Shown one piece after another: positions 1 through 6,879 of a DNA stretch of 15,810 nt (position 1 is its first letter; each line of letters opens with the position of its first letter). A program made the translations under genes and the position numbers. The notes under the pieces were generated by a model, which saw only the letters and a program-made list of their open reading frames with translations, searched no databases and was not told the origin of the DNA. Source of the DNA: Christensenella sp. UBA7597 (lineage in GTDB: Bacteria > Bacillota > Clostridia > Christensenellales > Borkfalkiaceae). Where the stretch lies: contig DLQW01000078.1 of NCBI GenBank assembly GCA_002474405.1, positions 12,006 through 27,815 of the forward strand. Direction: 5' to 3'.

Positions 1-739
1 CCGCCGTGAACGCGCGGTAAGACGCTTTGATCAAAGGCGCTTTTTTGCCTTTTGTCAGCGAGTAAATATGCGTGCTGATGGTGTGGAAAGTATCGGGCTT
101 CGTATACGCCGCCACAACGTAATCGTCGAGGGAAAGCGTAATCGCAAGCAGAAATCCGGAAATAATGCCCGGAAGAATCTGCGGTATAATTACCGAAAAC
201 AACGCTTTTCTCGGCGTTGCGCCCAAATCGAGCGCTGCTTCGTATAAGCTGTTATCCATCTGTTTCAGCTTCGGAACCACAGAAAGCACCACAAACGGGG
301 TGCACAGCACCATCTGCCCCACAACGAGGGGAATATAGGTGGATTTATCGATATTGAGCGCCACCACCAGAAGCACGAACGAAATCGCCGTTACCACGTC
401 GGCATTGATGACGGGAATGCGGTTTACGCCGGAAAGCACGGCGGAAGTTTTTTTCTTTGAATAGAAAATACCTATCGCGCCCGCCGTTCCGAGAAGCGTG
501 GAAAGGGTGGCGACCACCGCCGCGAGAAGCAGCGTTTTTAACACCGTGGGCAGAGGATCGTTGGAAAAATTGAAGAAATATTGATAATGTTTCAGGGAAA
601 AACCGGTCCAGGTTTTAATCGACGTGCTTTCGTTGAATGAATACACCGTTAAAAGCACGATGGGCGCGTAGATAAATGCCACGATTAAAAGGATAAAAAT
701 GATTTTAAAGATTTTTCCGATTGTATTTTTCGTTTTCAT
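1..739 (-). CDS. potC: Spermidine/putrescine ABC transporter permease PotC, 3' end cut off
   Basis: This is the second inner-membrane permease of a polyamine importer. The frame is open from an ATG at 739 to the left edge (246 codons), so about 15-30 C-terminal residues are probably missing relative to the usual length near 260. Hydrophobic segments lie at about residues 10-33, 68-92, 115-129, 136-155 and 188-210. The permease EAA loop, which docks on the ATPase, is visible at 167-191 (EAALDLGATPRKALF, then IIPQILPGIISG). The start follows the potB stop by 11 bases, and the GAGGTGA ribosome binding site overlaps the end of potB, so it is the last visible gene of the potABC operon. The substrate-binding protein gene potD would be expected next, outside the window. 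The substrate is inferred from PotA/PotB and the adjacent regulator; other compounds such as amines cannot be excluded. Confidence 0.9.
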   Translation of the reverse strand, partial: MKTKNTIGKIFKIIFILLIVAFIYAPIVLLTVYSFNESTSIKTWTGFSLKHYQYFFNFSNDPLPTVLKTLLLAAVVATLSTLLGTAGAIGIFYSKKKTSAVLSGVNRIPVINADVVTAISFVLLVVALNIDKSTYIPLVVGQMVLCTPFVVLSVVPKLKQMDNSLYEAALDLGATPRKALFSVIIPQILPGIISGFLLAITLSLDDYVVAAYTKPDTFHTISTHIYSLTKGKKAPLIKASYRAFTA

Positions 740-750
740 CTGCGTTCACC

Positions 751-1563
751 TCACCAAAGAGCCTTGCCTTTCGCTGCGCCGCTTTCTTCTTTGAACCCGC
801 CCGTCAGCCAGGTGAAGAGGAACATTAAAACAAGCAATATAATCGCCGTTACGCTGCCGCGCCCCCAGCTGTCGTTTAAAAACGCGAAATCGATGAAGCC
901 GCCGATGATCGTAACTTTGTTGTTCGTCATCCAGTTGGATACCACGTAGTTCGTCATCGAAGGGAGAAATACCATCGAAATTCCGCTTAAAATTCCGGGT
1001 TTCGAAAGGGGAAGCGTTACGCGCAGAAATACTTTCGCGCTGTTTGCGCCGAGGTCCCGCGCCGCTTCCGGATAGCTTTTGTCTATTTTCAATATCGTCG
1101 TGTAAATGGGCAGAATCATAAACGGCAGAAAGTCGTACACCATGCCGAGCACGGTATTGAAAATATCCCAGCCCGCCGATTTATTGATGAGTCCCATCCA
1201 GCTTAAAAGTTCTTTCAGCGCGTTGATGCGCAGAACGAAATTCACCCACATCGGAACGATGAACACCAGAAGAATCGCCGATTTGTTTTTGATTTTGCTC
1301 TTTGCGATGATGTATGCCACGGGATAGGCGATCAAAAGGCACAAAATCGTGCTCAACGCGGCGATCAGAAGGCTTCTTCCTGCCACTTTCAGATTTACGG
1401 GAGTGGTGAAAAACGTTTTGAAATTTCCGAACGTCAGTTTTCCCGTAACGTCGTCGCGGAAAGCGTAATACAGAACGAAGAAGAGGGGCACCACCACGAA
1501 CACCAGAAGAAACAGGGCGTAGGGGATTGCCAGCCAGCTTCTTGAAAAGCGAACTTTTTTCAT
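751..1563 (-). CDS. potB: Spermidine/putrescine ABC transporter permease PotB
   Basis: A 270-residue membrane protein, the normal length for PotB. It starts with a short basic N-terminus and a first membrane segment at about residues 11-33, followed by the binding-protein-dependent permease core. The EAA loop is at 166-192 (EAARDLGANSAKVFL, then TLPLSKPGILSG), and the last membrane helix is at about 239-255. It should pair with PotC to form the translocation channel, driven by PotA on the cytoplasmic face. Its ATG shares one base with the potA stop codon (TAATG), and a strong GGAGGAG site lies 8 bases upstream inside potA, so translation is likely coupled. No key motif is missing. The family assignment is firm; the exact substrate (spermidine, putrescine or both) cannot be read from the permease. 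Confidence 0.93.
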   Translation of the reverse strand: MKKVRFSRSWLAIPYALFLLVFVVVPLFFVLYYAFRDDVTGKLTFGNFKTFFTTPVNLKVAGRSLLIAALSTILCLLIAYPVAYIIAKSKIKNKSAILLVFIVPMWVNFVLRINALKELLSWMGLINKSAGWDIFNTVLGMVYDFLPFMILPIYTTILKIDKSYPEAARDLGANSAKVFLRVTLPLSKPGILSGISMVFLPSMTNYVVSNWMTNNKVTIIGGFIDFAFLNDSWGRGSVTAIILLVLMFLFTWLTGGFKEESGAAKGKALW

Positions 1564-3074
1564 TACAGCTTCTCCTCCGCGGTTTTTAAAGTGAGGCGGA
1601 TTTTATCTTTCGGAATCACAAGCGATACAAGGTCGTTTTCGTTCCAGAGATCTTCGCAGGCAAGCACGTAATCTTCCTCGTTTTCCGTGCGTACGATATA
1701 GCGGTAATATTCGCTCTTGTAAATCAGGGAAATAATATGTCCGCAGGCGCCGCCTTCTTCGGGATCGTCGCTCATCGTAATATCGTGCAAACCTACTTCC
1801 ACGTTGACTTCCGTGCCCGTCAGGTCCAGCTTTTCGCCTTTCGCCGTAATCAGATAGCCCTCTTCGTCGAGGTGAGAACCTTTATACAGCTGCGTAACGT
1901 CGCATTCGAATTCTCCGTCGCCGAATTCCACGGTGTTTTTCTTGGTAATCACGCCCGAAAAACGGTTGACGCGGAATACTTTTTTCATTACGTGAATGCC
2001 GTCCGGTTCGATTTTTAAACCGACGTTCGCGCCTACCGCGGGCGCCGCGGTGCTGCGTACTTCTATTTCGTATCTGCCGCACTGCACCAGAATCTGATAG
2101 TGGATTCCTTTGAATATTACGGAAGTTACTTTGCCTTTCAGCTGACCTTCTGCGGGCGAAACCAGTTTTACGTCCTCCGGGCGGACCACGGCGTCTACGG
2201 GCTCGTCTTTTTCGAAACCGCCGTCCTCGCAGGGGAAAGCTTTACCGCAGAAGCGCACAAGATTGTCCGCGGGCATCACGCCCGTAAAAATATTGCTTTC
2301 GCCGATGAAGTCCGCCACGAACGCGTTTTTCGGTTCGTTGTAAATATCTTCCGGCGTGCCTATCTGCTGAATATATCCGTCGGACATAACGATAATCGTA
2401 TCGGACATCGTAAGCGCTTCTTCCTGATCGTGCGTAACGTAGATGAACGTGATGCCCAGCTTTTCGTGCATGGCTTTCAGTTCCAGCTGCATTTCTTTGC
2501 GCATTTTCAGATCGAGCGCGCCGAGCGGCTCGTCGAGGAGCAAAATTTCCGGCTCATTAATAATGGCGCGCGCGATGGCGATACGCTGCTGCTGTCCGCC
2601 GGAAAGGGTGGAAATGGAGCGTTTTTCGAAGCCCGCAAGGTCTACCGTTTCCAGAGCGTTTTTCACTTTTTCTTTGATTTCCGCCTTGGTAAGCGGAACA
2701 AGTTTTGTTTTCGTTTCGCCGTTTTTATCCACGTACGTCGTTTCCACGCGCTTTAATTTTAAACCGAACGCCACGTTGTCAAATACGTTGAGGTGCGGAA
2801 ACAGCGCGTATTTCTGAAATACGGTGTTTACCGGGCGCTTGTTCGGCGGCAGCATGGAAATATCCGTGCCGTTCAGAAGAATTTTTCCTTCGTCCGGCAT
2901 TTCGAATCCCGCAATCATGCGCAGCGTAGTGGTTTTGCCGCACCCGGAAGGACCGAGCAGCGTTACGAATTCGCCTTTGCGCACGTAAAAATTGATATTG
3001 TCGATAATCGTGGCGCCGTCGTAAGATTTCGATACGCCGGCAAGTTCTATGATTTTGTTCGTGTTTTTATCCAT
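1563..3074 (-). CDS. potA: Polyamine ABC transporter ATP-binding protein PotA, with an extra C-terminal domain
   Basis: This ATPase powers the polyamine importer. From the ATG at 3074 it has 503 residues. Walker A GPSGCGKT is at 41-48, the Q-loop glutamine at 87, the signature LSGGQ at 157-161, Walker B ILLLDEP at 177-183 and the switch histidine at 215. A first TOBE-type regulatory domain covers roughly 293-366. A further 135 residues (about 367-503) follow and may be a second TOBE-like barrel; most PotA proteins end near 350-380. About 20 charged residues are also inserted at 110-130, between the Q-loop and the signature. The frame stays open to a TTG at 3083, but the GGAGA site lies 1 base from that TTG and 10 bases from the ATG, so the ATG is preferred. 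The gene follows the regulator by 39 bases and overlaps potB by one base. Confidence 0.95.
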   Translation of the reverse strand: MDKNTNKIIELAGVSKSYDGATIIDNINFYVRKGEFVTLLGPSGCGKTTTLRMIAGFEMPDEGKILLNGTDISMLPPNKRPVNTVFQKYALFPHLNVFDNVAFGLKLKRVETTYVDKNGETKTKLVPLTKAEIKEKVKNALETVDLAGFEKRSISTLSGGQQQRIAIARAIINEPEILLLDEPLGALDLKMRKEMQLELKAMHEKLGITFIYVTHDQEEALTMSDTIIVMSDGYIQQIGTPEDIYNEPKNAFVADFIGESNIFTGVMPADNLVRFCGKAFPCEDGGFEKDEPVDAVVRPEDVKLVSPAEGQLKGKVTSVIFKGIHYQILVQCGRYEIEVRSTAAPAVGANVGLKIEPDGIHVMKKVFRVNRFSGVITKKNTVEFGDGEFECDVTQLYKGSHLDEEGYLITAKGEKLDLTGTEVNVEVGLHDITMSDDPEEGGACGHIISLIYKSEYYRYIVRTENEEDYVLACEDLWNENDLVSLVIPKDKIRLTLKTAEEKL

Positions 3075-3113
3075 GGTAAGCAATTCTCCGTATAATTCTT
3101 ACGAATGATTCAA

Positions 3114-3647
3114 TCAAAAGTTCGGGGGAGTGGAAATCCACAGAAATTTCGCGGCGGTTTTTCCGCAGTTGAAAATCGTGTGGGGCAGGGAAGCGGAATA
3201 GTAAAACGCTTCTCCTTTTTTGCATAGGTACTCTTTTTTGCCGAGGCGGATTCTGATTCTGCCTTCCGTAACAAATCCGAATTCTTCTCCTTCGTGGGGG
3301 AAGTCCTCGGCGGTGGAAGCGCCTTCCGCCAGCTCTAAAAACACGGGTTCCATCATATTTTTCTGCGCGTTGGGTATCAACCACCTGAAAAGAACGCCGT
3401 CCGATTCCTTTTCGATGAATTCTTCTTTCGAAAAAACGACTTTCTCGTCTTTTTCCTCTTTGAAGAATTCGGCAAGCGAACTTCCGAGCGCGGATAAAAT
3501 ATCCGTAAGCGTTGCTATGGAAGGGCTGTTCAGATTGTTTTCCAGCTGAGAAATGTAGCCTTTCGTAAGTTCGCACCTGTCGGCAAGTTCTTCCTGCGTT
3601 AAGTTTTTCTGGTGGCGCATCTGTTTGATTTTTTCGCCGAGCTCCAT
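3114..3647 (-). CDS. XRE-family transcriptional regulator with C-terminal cupin (PuuR-like)
   Basis: A 177-residue DNA-binding regulator. The N-terminal helix-turn-helix of the Cro/C1 (XRE) type spans about residues 5-62, with the recognition region at LTQEELADRCELTKGYISQL. A cupin_2 sensor domain spans about 98-174, with its first motif at HEGEEFGFVTEG (118-129) and its second at GEAFYYSASLPHTIFN (145-160), including His156. Proteins of this architecture (PuuR and relatives) commonly sit beside potABCD or putrescine-use genes and repress them in response to polyamines; that role is inferred here from position. It is the first gene of the operon, 39 bases before potA. The ATG has an AGGAG site 11 bases upstream. 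It probably controls its own promoter, where operator-like repeats are visible. The effector is unknown. Confidence 0.88.
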   Translation of the reverse strand: MELGEKIKQMRHQKNLTQEELADRCELTKGYISQLENNLNSPSIATLTDILSALGSSLAEFFKEEKDEKVVFSKEEFIEKESDGVLFRWLIPNAQKNMMEPVFLELAEGASTAEDFPHEGEEFGFVTEGRIRIRLGKKEYLCKKGEAFYYSASLPHTIFNCGKTAAKFLWISTPPNF

Positions 3648-3681
3648 AGTTTTTCACGCTCCTGAACGGAATTGTCGCGAA

Positions 3682-3720
3682 GGTTTGTAATAATAAACCG
3701 AAAGTTTAGTTAAAATAAAC
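3682..3720. promoter_or_regulatory. Tandem operator-like inverted repeats downstream of the pot operon promoter
   Basis: Two similar imperfect palindromes lie side by side: GGTTTGTAATAATAAACC (3682-3699) and GTTTAGTTAAAATAAAC (3704-3720). Both read GTTT(A/G), an AT spacer of about 7 bases, then ATAAAC, and their centres are about 21.5 bp apart, two helical turns. On the minus strand they fall just after the predicted transcription start, a usual place for a repressor to block transcription. The XRE-cupin protein encoded directly downstream is the natural candidate binder; this is inference. Confidence 0.5.
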
Positions 3721-3731
3721 CAACGGAAAAG

Positions 3732-3760
3732 ATTATAAATATTTTTTTCTCGTTTGTCAA
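3732..3760 (-). promoter_or_regulatory. Consensus sigma-70/A promoter of the regulator-potABC operon
   Basis: On the minus strand the -35 box TTGACA (3760-3755) and the -10 box TATAAT (3737-3732) both match the consensus exactly and are separated by the ideal 17 bases. The transcription start would be near 3725, leaving a leader of about 78 bases before the regulator's ATG at 3647. A promoter this strong usually needs active repression, which fits the palindromes around it. Confidence 0.85.
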
Positions 3761-3768
3761 ACGTTTGA
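3751..3768. promoter_or_regulatory. Overlapping palindromes over the -35 box
   Basis: The plus-strand sequence CGTTTGTCAAACGTTTGA holds two overlapping perfect inverted repeats: CGTTTG-T-CAAACG (3751-3763) and the 12-bp palindrome TCAAACGTTTGA (3757-3768). They cover the TTGACA box of the pot promoter. The GTTTG half-site also occurs in the downstream operator at 3683-3687. This could be an additional repressor site; the binder is unknown. Confidence 0.4.
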
Positions 3769-3773
3769 AAGGC

Positions 3774-3794
3774 GTTTTTCAAAGGTTTTTCAAA
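3774..3794. repeat. Tandem 11-bp direct repeat in the AT-rich upstream tract
   Basis: The 10-mer GTTTTTCAAA occurs at 3774-3783 and again at 3785-3794, giving an 11-bp period. A third TCAAA lies at 3757, two periods further. Runs of T and A continue to about 3837. On the minus strand this lies immediately upstream of the -35 box and could act as phased A-tracts or an UP element. The rest of 3795-3879 is low-complexity T/A-rich DNA in which I see no gene. Confidence 0.45.
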
Positions 3795-3879
3795 TTTTTT
3801 TATAAAAGTTTTTTTCTTCGTTTTTTTCGGTGGCGGAACACGGGAAAAAGAGGGGAAACAAAAGAATTTTTTTGCACGC

Positions 3880-3908
3880 AAAAACGGTTCTACCTGTCGG
3901 CAGAACCG
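3880..3908 (-). terminator. Intrinsic terminator of rpsT
   Basis: Read on the minus strand, CGGTTCTGCC and GGTAGAACCG form a 10-bp stem (one G-U pair) closed by a GACA loop (3908-3885), followed at once by TTTTT (3884-3880). It lies about 56 bases after the rpsT stop and about 120 bases before the pot operon promoter on the same strand, so it separates the two transcription units. Confidence 0.85.
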
Positions 3909-3964
3909 CATATTTTATACAGCTGCGAGTTTAAAATCCCGGAAAAGTTTTACGGAATTTTCGT

Positions 3965-4228
3965 TTACGCCATCGCTTCGAGTTTCTTCGCCAGCTTCGC
4001 TTTCTTGTTGTTCGCGCAGTTTTTGTGAATCACGCCCTTGGAAGCGGTGGAATCGATTACGGAAACGGTTTCGGAATAAACTTTCGTAGCGTTTTCCTTA
4101 TCGCCTGCTTCTACTGCGGCGAGGAACTTCTTGATCTGAGTTTTCATCTGCGTTTTCACCGCTTTGTTCGCAGCGGCTTTCTTTTCGGCAACCAAAACTC
4201 TTTTTTTTGCGGATTTGATATTAGGCAT
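3965..4228 (-). CDS. rpsT: 30S ribosomal protein S20
   Basis: An 87-residue, lysine- and alanine-rich protein, the usual S20 length. It opens with MPNIKSAKKRVLVAEKK and carries the conserved stretch SKGVIHKNCANNKKAKLAKKL at about residues 63-83. S20 is an early-binding protein of the small ribosomal subunit that contacts 16S rRNA. The ATG at 4228 has an AAGGAG site 6 bases upstream. The gene has its own promoter, a leader of about 90 bases and its own terminator, so it is monocistronic. It is divergent from murI. Confidence 0.97.
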   Translation of the reverse strand: MPNIKSAKKRVLVAEKKAAANKAVKTQMKTQIKKFLAAVEAGDKENATKVYSETVSVIDSTASKGVIHKNCANNKKAKLAKKLEAMA

Positions 4229-4324
4229 TTCATTCTCCTTGCACTTGTAATATTTTCTGTTATCGTTGTTTGCGGAAAAGTCCGCCTGAAACGGAGAACT
4301 TATCCGAAACGAATTTCATAGTTT

Positions 4325-4353
4325 ATTTTAGCATAAAAGAAAAGTCTTGTAAA
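4325..4353 (-). promoter_or_regulatory. Promoter of rpsT
   Basis: On the minus strand TTTACA (4353-4348) and TAAAAT (4330-4325) are separated by 17 bases, and a TGC triplet just before the -10 makes it an extended -10 element. The start would be near 4318, about 90 bases before the rpsT ATG. Its -35 box lies only about 20 bases from the murI start, so transcription of the two divergent genes may interfere. I see no convincing plus-strand promoter for murI in 4229-4374. Confidence 0.75.
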
Positions 4354-4374
4354 CTGTTTTTGAGGGGGTTATCT

Positions 4375-5361
4375 ATGAATTTCGCCGAAAATTCCGAAAA
4401 TTTTTGCGATAAAGCCGTTTTTTCTCCTTTTCCGGGCGGAACGAGCGCGGGGAAAAAGTTATTTTCCGGCGCCGTCTGCCTGTTCGACAGCGGCGTTGGA
4501 GGGCTGAGCGTTCTGTTTAAATGCCGCGAAATTCTTCCGTCCCGGAAATTTATTTATTACGGCGACAACGCCCGCGCGCCTTACGGAAATCTTCCGCCCG
4601 AAGCGATTTGCGGGTACGTATCGGAAGCGGCGGAAGAACTGGCGGGGTATTTCCCCCCGGCGCTTGTGCTTGCGTGCAATACCGCCGAAGCCTGCTGCGG
4701 GGAAAGTTTAAGAAAAAAATACCCGTTTCCCGTTCTCGGCGCTTATCCGCCCGTGCTTGCCGCGGGCAAAAACGGCGGAGACGGACTGGTTCTGGTTACG
4801 CGCGCCACTTACGAAAGCCGCGCGTTCGCTTCGTTGTTGCGGCAGGCGGAAATGCGTTTTCCCGCCGCCCGTTTTTATCCGTATCCGTGCGATTCTCTTG
4901 CCGGGAAAATCGAAGATACGCTTGCTTCGGCGCCGGATGAATTTTACACGGCGGAATTGCCTGCGCAAAAATTTTCTTTCGTTGTATTAGGTTGCACGCA
5001 TTACGCGCACGTGCGCGAGGCGATCGCCCGCCGTTACGGCTGCCCCGTGTACGACGGCGCGGAAGGGCTTGCGCGCCGTCTTGCCGTAACGCTCGCCGCC
5101 GGAAAAACGGAAACGGGCAGCAAATTTTTCGCGGAAGATTCATATCCGGAAGAGGACGAAAACGGCGTTGATTTTTCGGCCGGAAAGGGGAAAGGGCAAA
5201 ATCTCCGCCCCTGCGTAACCACTTCCGTCCCCGCGGCGCAAAATTCTGCCTATTTTTCTGCCGAAACCGTCTCGTCGGACGGAAAAGTACTCTTTCTCGG
5301 CAGCGGTCGAGAGAAAAACCGAACATTTTACGAACATTCGTTTGTGCGCGATTTGTCGTAA
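4375..5361 (+). CDS. murI: Glutamate racemase
   Basis: Converts L-glutamate to D-glutamate, which MurD adds to the peptidoglycan stem peptide. The 328-residue protein keeps the racemase residues: Asp38 in FDSGVGGLSV, the YYGDNARAPYG motif (61-71), Cys101 in ACNTAEA, Glu180, and Cys207 and His209 in LGCTHYA. The two cysteines are the acid/base pair of this cofactor-independent family. It is longer than the usual 255-275 residues, with about 30 extra N-terminal residues and a low-complexity C-terminal stretch at about 245-305 before a final LFLGSG segment. The glutamate-containing 'GVIEP' segment of common homologues is GAYPP here. The ATG at 4375 is chosen because a GAGGGGG site lies 6 bases upstream; the frame is open 35 codons further back without such a site. 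No terminator is visible after it, so some read-through into mraZ is possible. Confidence 0.92.
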   Translation: MNFAENSENFCDKAVFSPFPGGTSAGKKLFSGAVCLFDSGVGGLSVLFKCREILPSRKFIYYGDNARAPYGNLPPEAICGYVSEAAEELAGYFPPALVLACNTAEACCGESLRKKYPFPVLGAYPPVLAAGKNGGDGLVLVTRATYESRAFASLLRQAEMRFPAARFYPYPCDSLAGKIEDTLASAPDEFYTAELPAQKFSFVVLGCTHYAHVREAIARRYGCPVYDGAEGLARRLAVTLAAGKTETGSKFFAEDSYPEEDENGVDFSAGKGKGQNLRPCVTTSVPAAQNSAYFSAETVSSDGKVLFLGSGREKNRTFYEHSFVRDLS

Positions 5362-5363
5362 AA

Positions 5364-5378
5364 GGGGCAAAAGTGGTC
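5364..5378 (+). promoter_or_regulatory. Upstream MraZ-box-like pair
   Basis: GGGGC-AAAAG-TGGTC begins 3 bases after the murI stop. It matches the promoter-embedded pair at 5435-5449 in 13 of 15 positions and has the same 5-base spacing. MraZ is known to bind direct TGGGN repeats with 5-base spacers. Lying 71 bases upstream of the first pair, it could be a second MraZ site or a decayed copy. Confidence 0.45.
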
Positions 5379-5426
5379 AATTTACCCTGTTTTTTTAAAA
5401 TTTGCAAAAAACTTTTCTAAAAATAA

Positions 5427-5456
5427 TTGACAGGTGGGCAAAAATGGTCGTATAAT
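5427..5456 (+). promoter_or_regulatory. Promoter of the dcw cluster with embedded MraZ boxes
   Basis: The -35 box TTGACA (5427-5432) and the -10 box TATAAT (5451-5456) are both consensus, separated by 18 bases. Inside the spacer sit TGGGC (5435-5439) and TGGTC (5445-5449) with exactly 5 bases between them, the spacing known for MraZ operators. Transcription should begin near 5463, leaving a leader of about 24 bases before mraZ. The layout implies that MraZ represses its own operon by covering the promoter. The region before it (5379-5426) is AT-rich and has no gene or clear terminator. Confidence 0.8.
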
Positions 5457-5486
5457 AAGCTTACCATTAAAAAAGGGGGTAAGTCT

Positions 5487-5918
5487 ATGGAAGCGTTGTT
5501 CTTTGGTTCGTACGAACATCAGATCGACGACAAAGGGCGTTTCAGGATACCTGCCAAGTTCAAAAAGGGCTTGGAAACGTATCCCGAAAAAACGTACAGT
5601 TTCGTCCGCGGACTTTCGGGCAGCATCTGCCTTTTCCCCGACAGCGTGCTTGAAGAAACGCTTTCTTCTCTTGCAGACGAGCGCGTTTCCGAGGCAAATC
5701 CCATTTCGCTTATGGTGTTCAGCAGCATTTATCCCGCGGAAGAGGACGGGCAGGGGCGCGTAACGCTTCCCGCAAAACTCAAGCAGATTGCGGGAATCAA
5801 AAAGGACATCGTAACGGTGGGGCGCGGCAGACGTCTGGAAATCTGGGCGGCTGAAAAGTATCGCGAAGTTACCGAAAACGTGGATTACGATTCCGAGCTG
5901 AAGAAGCTCGGCATATAA
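5487..5918 (+). CDS. mraZ: Transcriptional regulator MraZ
   Basis: First gene of the division and cell wall cluster. The 143-residue protein, normal for the family, has two AbrB-like MraZ repeats: one opening with the DDKGRFRIPAKF motif (14-25) and the second with EDGQGRVTLPAKL (about 85-97). MraZ forms a ring and binds TGGGN direct repeats in its own promoter, repressing the cluster; matching repeats are visible at 5435-5449. The ATG at 5487 has an AGGGGGT site about 6 bases upstream. Upstream in-frame codons are ignored because they would begin within the promoter. rsmH follows after 16 bases. Confidence 0.96.
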   Translation: MEALFFGSYEHQIDDKGRFRIPAKFKKGLETYPEKTYSFVRGLSGSICLFPDSVLEETLSSLADERVSEANPISLMVFSSIYPAEEDGQGRVTLPAKLKQIAGIKKDIVTVGRGRRLEIWAAEKYREVTENVDYDSELKKLGI

Positions 5919-5934
5919 GCGGAGGCGGCTTGCG

Positions 5935-6879
5935 ATGCAAAACTTTTCTCACATCCCCGTAATGCTGGAAGAGTGTATGGAAAATCTCGCTTTGAAAAAC
6001 GGCGGCATATACTTTGACGGCACCGTGGGCGGAGGCGGGCATTCTTACGAAATATTAAAGCGTACGAGCCCGGACGGCAGGCTGATCGCCACCGACCTCG
6101 ACGACGAGGCGTTGGCTGCGGCGAAAGAAAGGCTCAGCCCTTTCGAAGGCAGGTTTTCTCTTCATAAAAGCAACTACAAAGATTTTGCGAAAGTGCTCGA
6201 AGAAGAAAACGTGGAAAAACTGGACGGCGCGATTCTCGATTTCGGCGTATCGTCGCATCAGATAGACGACCCCGAACGCGGGTTTTCCTATCGGGCGAAA
6301 AACGCTCCGCTCGATATGCGGATGAACGAAAGCGCAAGCCTTACGGCGGAAATCGTAGTAAATACTTACGAGGAAGAGCGGCTGTACAAAATCATCAAAG
6401 AGTACGGCGAAGAGGCGTTCGCAAGGCAGATTGCACGAAACGTCGTAAAGGCGCGGGCGGAAAAACCGCTTAAAACGTGCGGCGAGCTGGCGGAAATCGT
6501 AGAAAAAAGCATTCCCGCAAGATACCGCTTCGGCGGCGCCCCGTGCGAAAGAAAAACGTTTCAGGCAATCCGCATCGAAGTGAACGGCGAACTGGACGGT
6601 TTGTACGATCTGGTGCTTGCACTGACGAGGAGATTGAAAAAGGGCGGCAGAATCGCCATTCTCACCTTTCATTCTTTGGAGGACAGAGCGGTGAAAGAGG
6701 CGTTCAGATATATGGAAACGCCGTGTACCTGCCCCAAAAGCTTTCCCGTATGCGTATGCGGAAAGAAGCAGGAAATCAGAATCGTTACGAAAAAGCCCGT
6801 TACGGCAAGCGAAGCGGAAATCGCGGCGAATTCGCGGAGCAAATGCGCGAAACTGCGCGTGGCGGAAAGAATCATTTAA
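5935..6879 (+). CDS. rsmH: 16S rRNA (cytosine-1402-N4)-methyltransferase
   Basis: RsmH (MraW) methylates N4 of C1402 in the decoding centre of 16S rRNA using S-adenosylmethionine. The 314-residue protein shows the SAM-binding loop DGTVGGGGHSYEIL (28-41), the acidic SAM contact DLDDEAL (54-60), LDFGVSSHQ followed by DPERGFSYR and PLDMRM (101-130), TFQAIRIEVN (208-217) and LTFHSLEDR (243-251). A cysteine pair cluster (264, 266, 273, 275) near the C-terminus is common in Bacillota homologues. The ATG follows GGAGG by 9 bases. It is cotranscribed with mraZ. The 72 bases that follow are A-rich and contain only the ftsL ribosome binding site. Confidence 0.97.
   Translation: MQNFSHIPVMLEECMENLALKNGGIYFDGTVGGGGHSYEILKRTSPDGRLIATDLDDEALAAAKERLSPFEGRFSLHKSNYKDFAKVLEEENVEKLDGAILDFGVSSHQIDDPERGFSYRAKNAPLDMRMNESASLTAEIVVNTYEEERLYKIIKEYGEEAFARQIARNVVKARAEKPLKTCGELAEIVEKSIPARYRFGGAPCERKTFQAIRIEVNGELDGLYDLVLALTRRLKKGGRIAILTFHSLEDRAVKEAFRYMETPCTCPKSFPVCVCGKKQEIRIVTKKPVTASEAEIAANSRSKCAKLRVAERII

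Noticed and set aside
3075..3083. TTG at 3083 as the potA start
   Set aside because: The GGAGA site is only 1 base from it; the ATG at 3074 has a workable 10-base spacing.
3067..3657. 196-codon minus-strand open frame over the regulator gene
   Set aside because: It lies in another frame of the XRE-cupin gene, is full of Arg/Phe/His without domain structure, and has no ribosome binding site.
5379..5426. Possible terminator after murI (T7 run near 5391)
   Set aside because: No GC-rich stem precedes the T run; the tract looks like an AT-rich promoter-proximal element.
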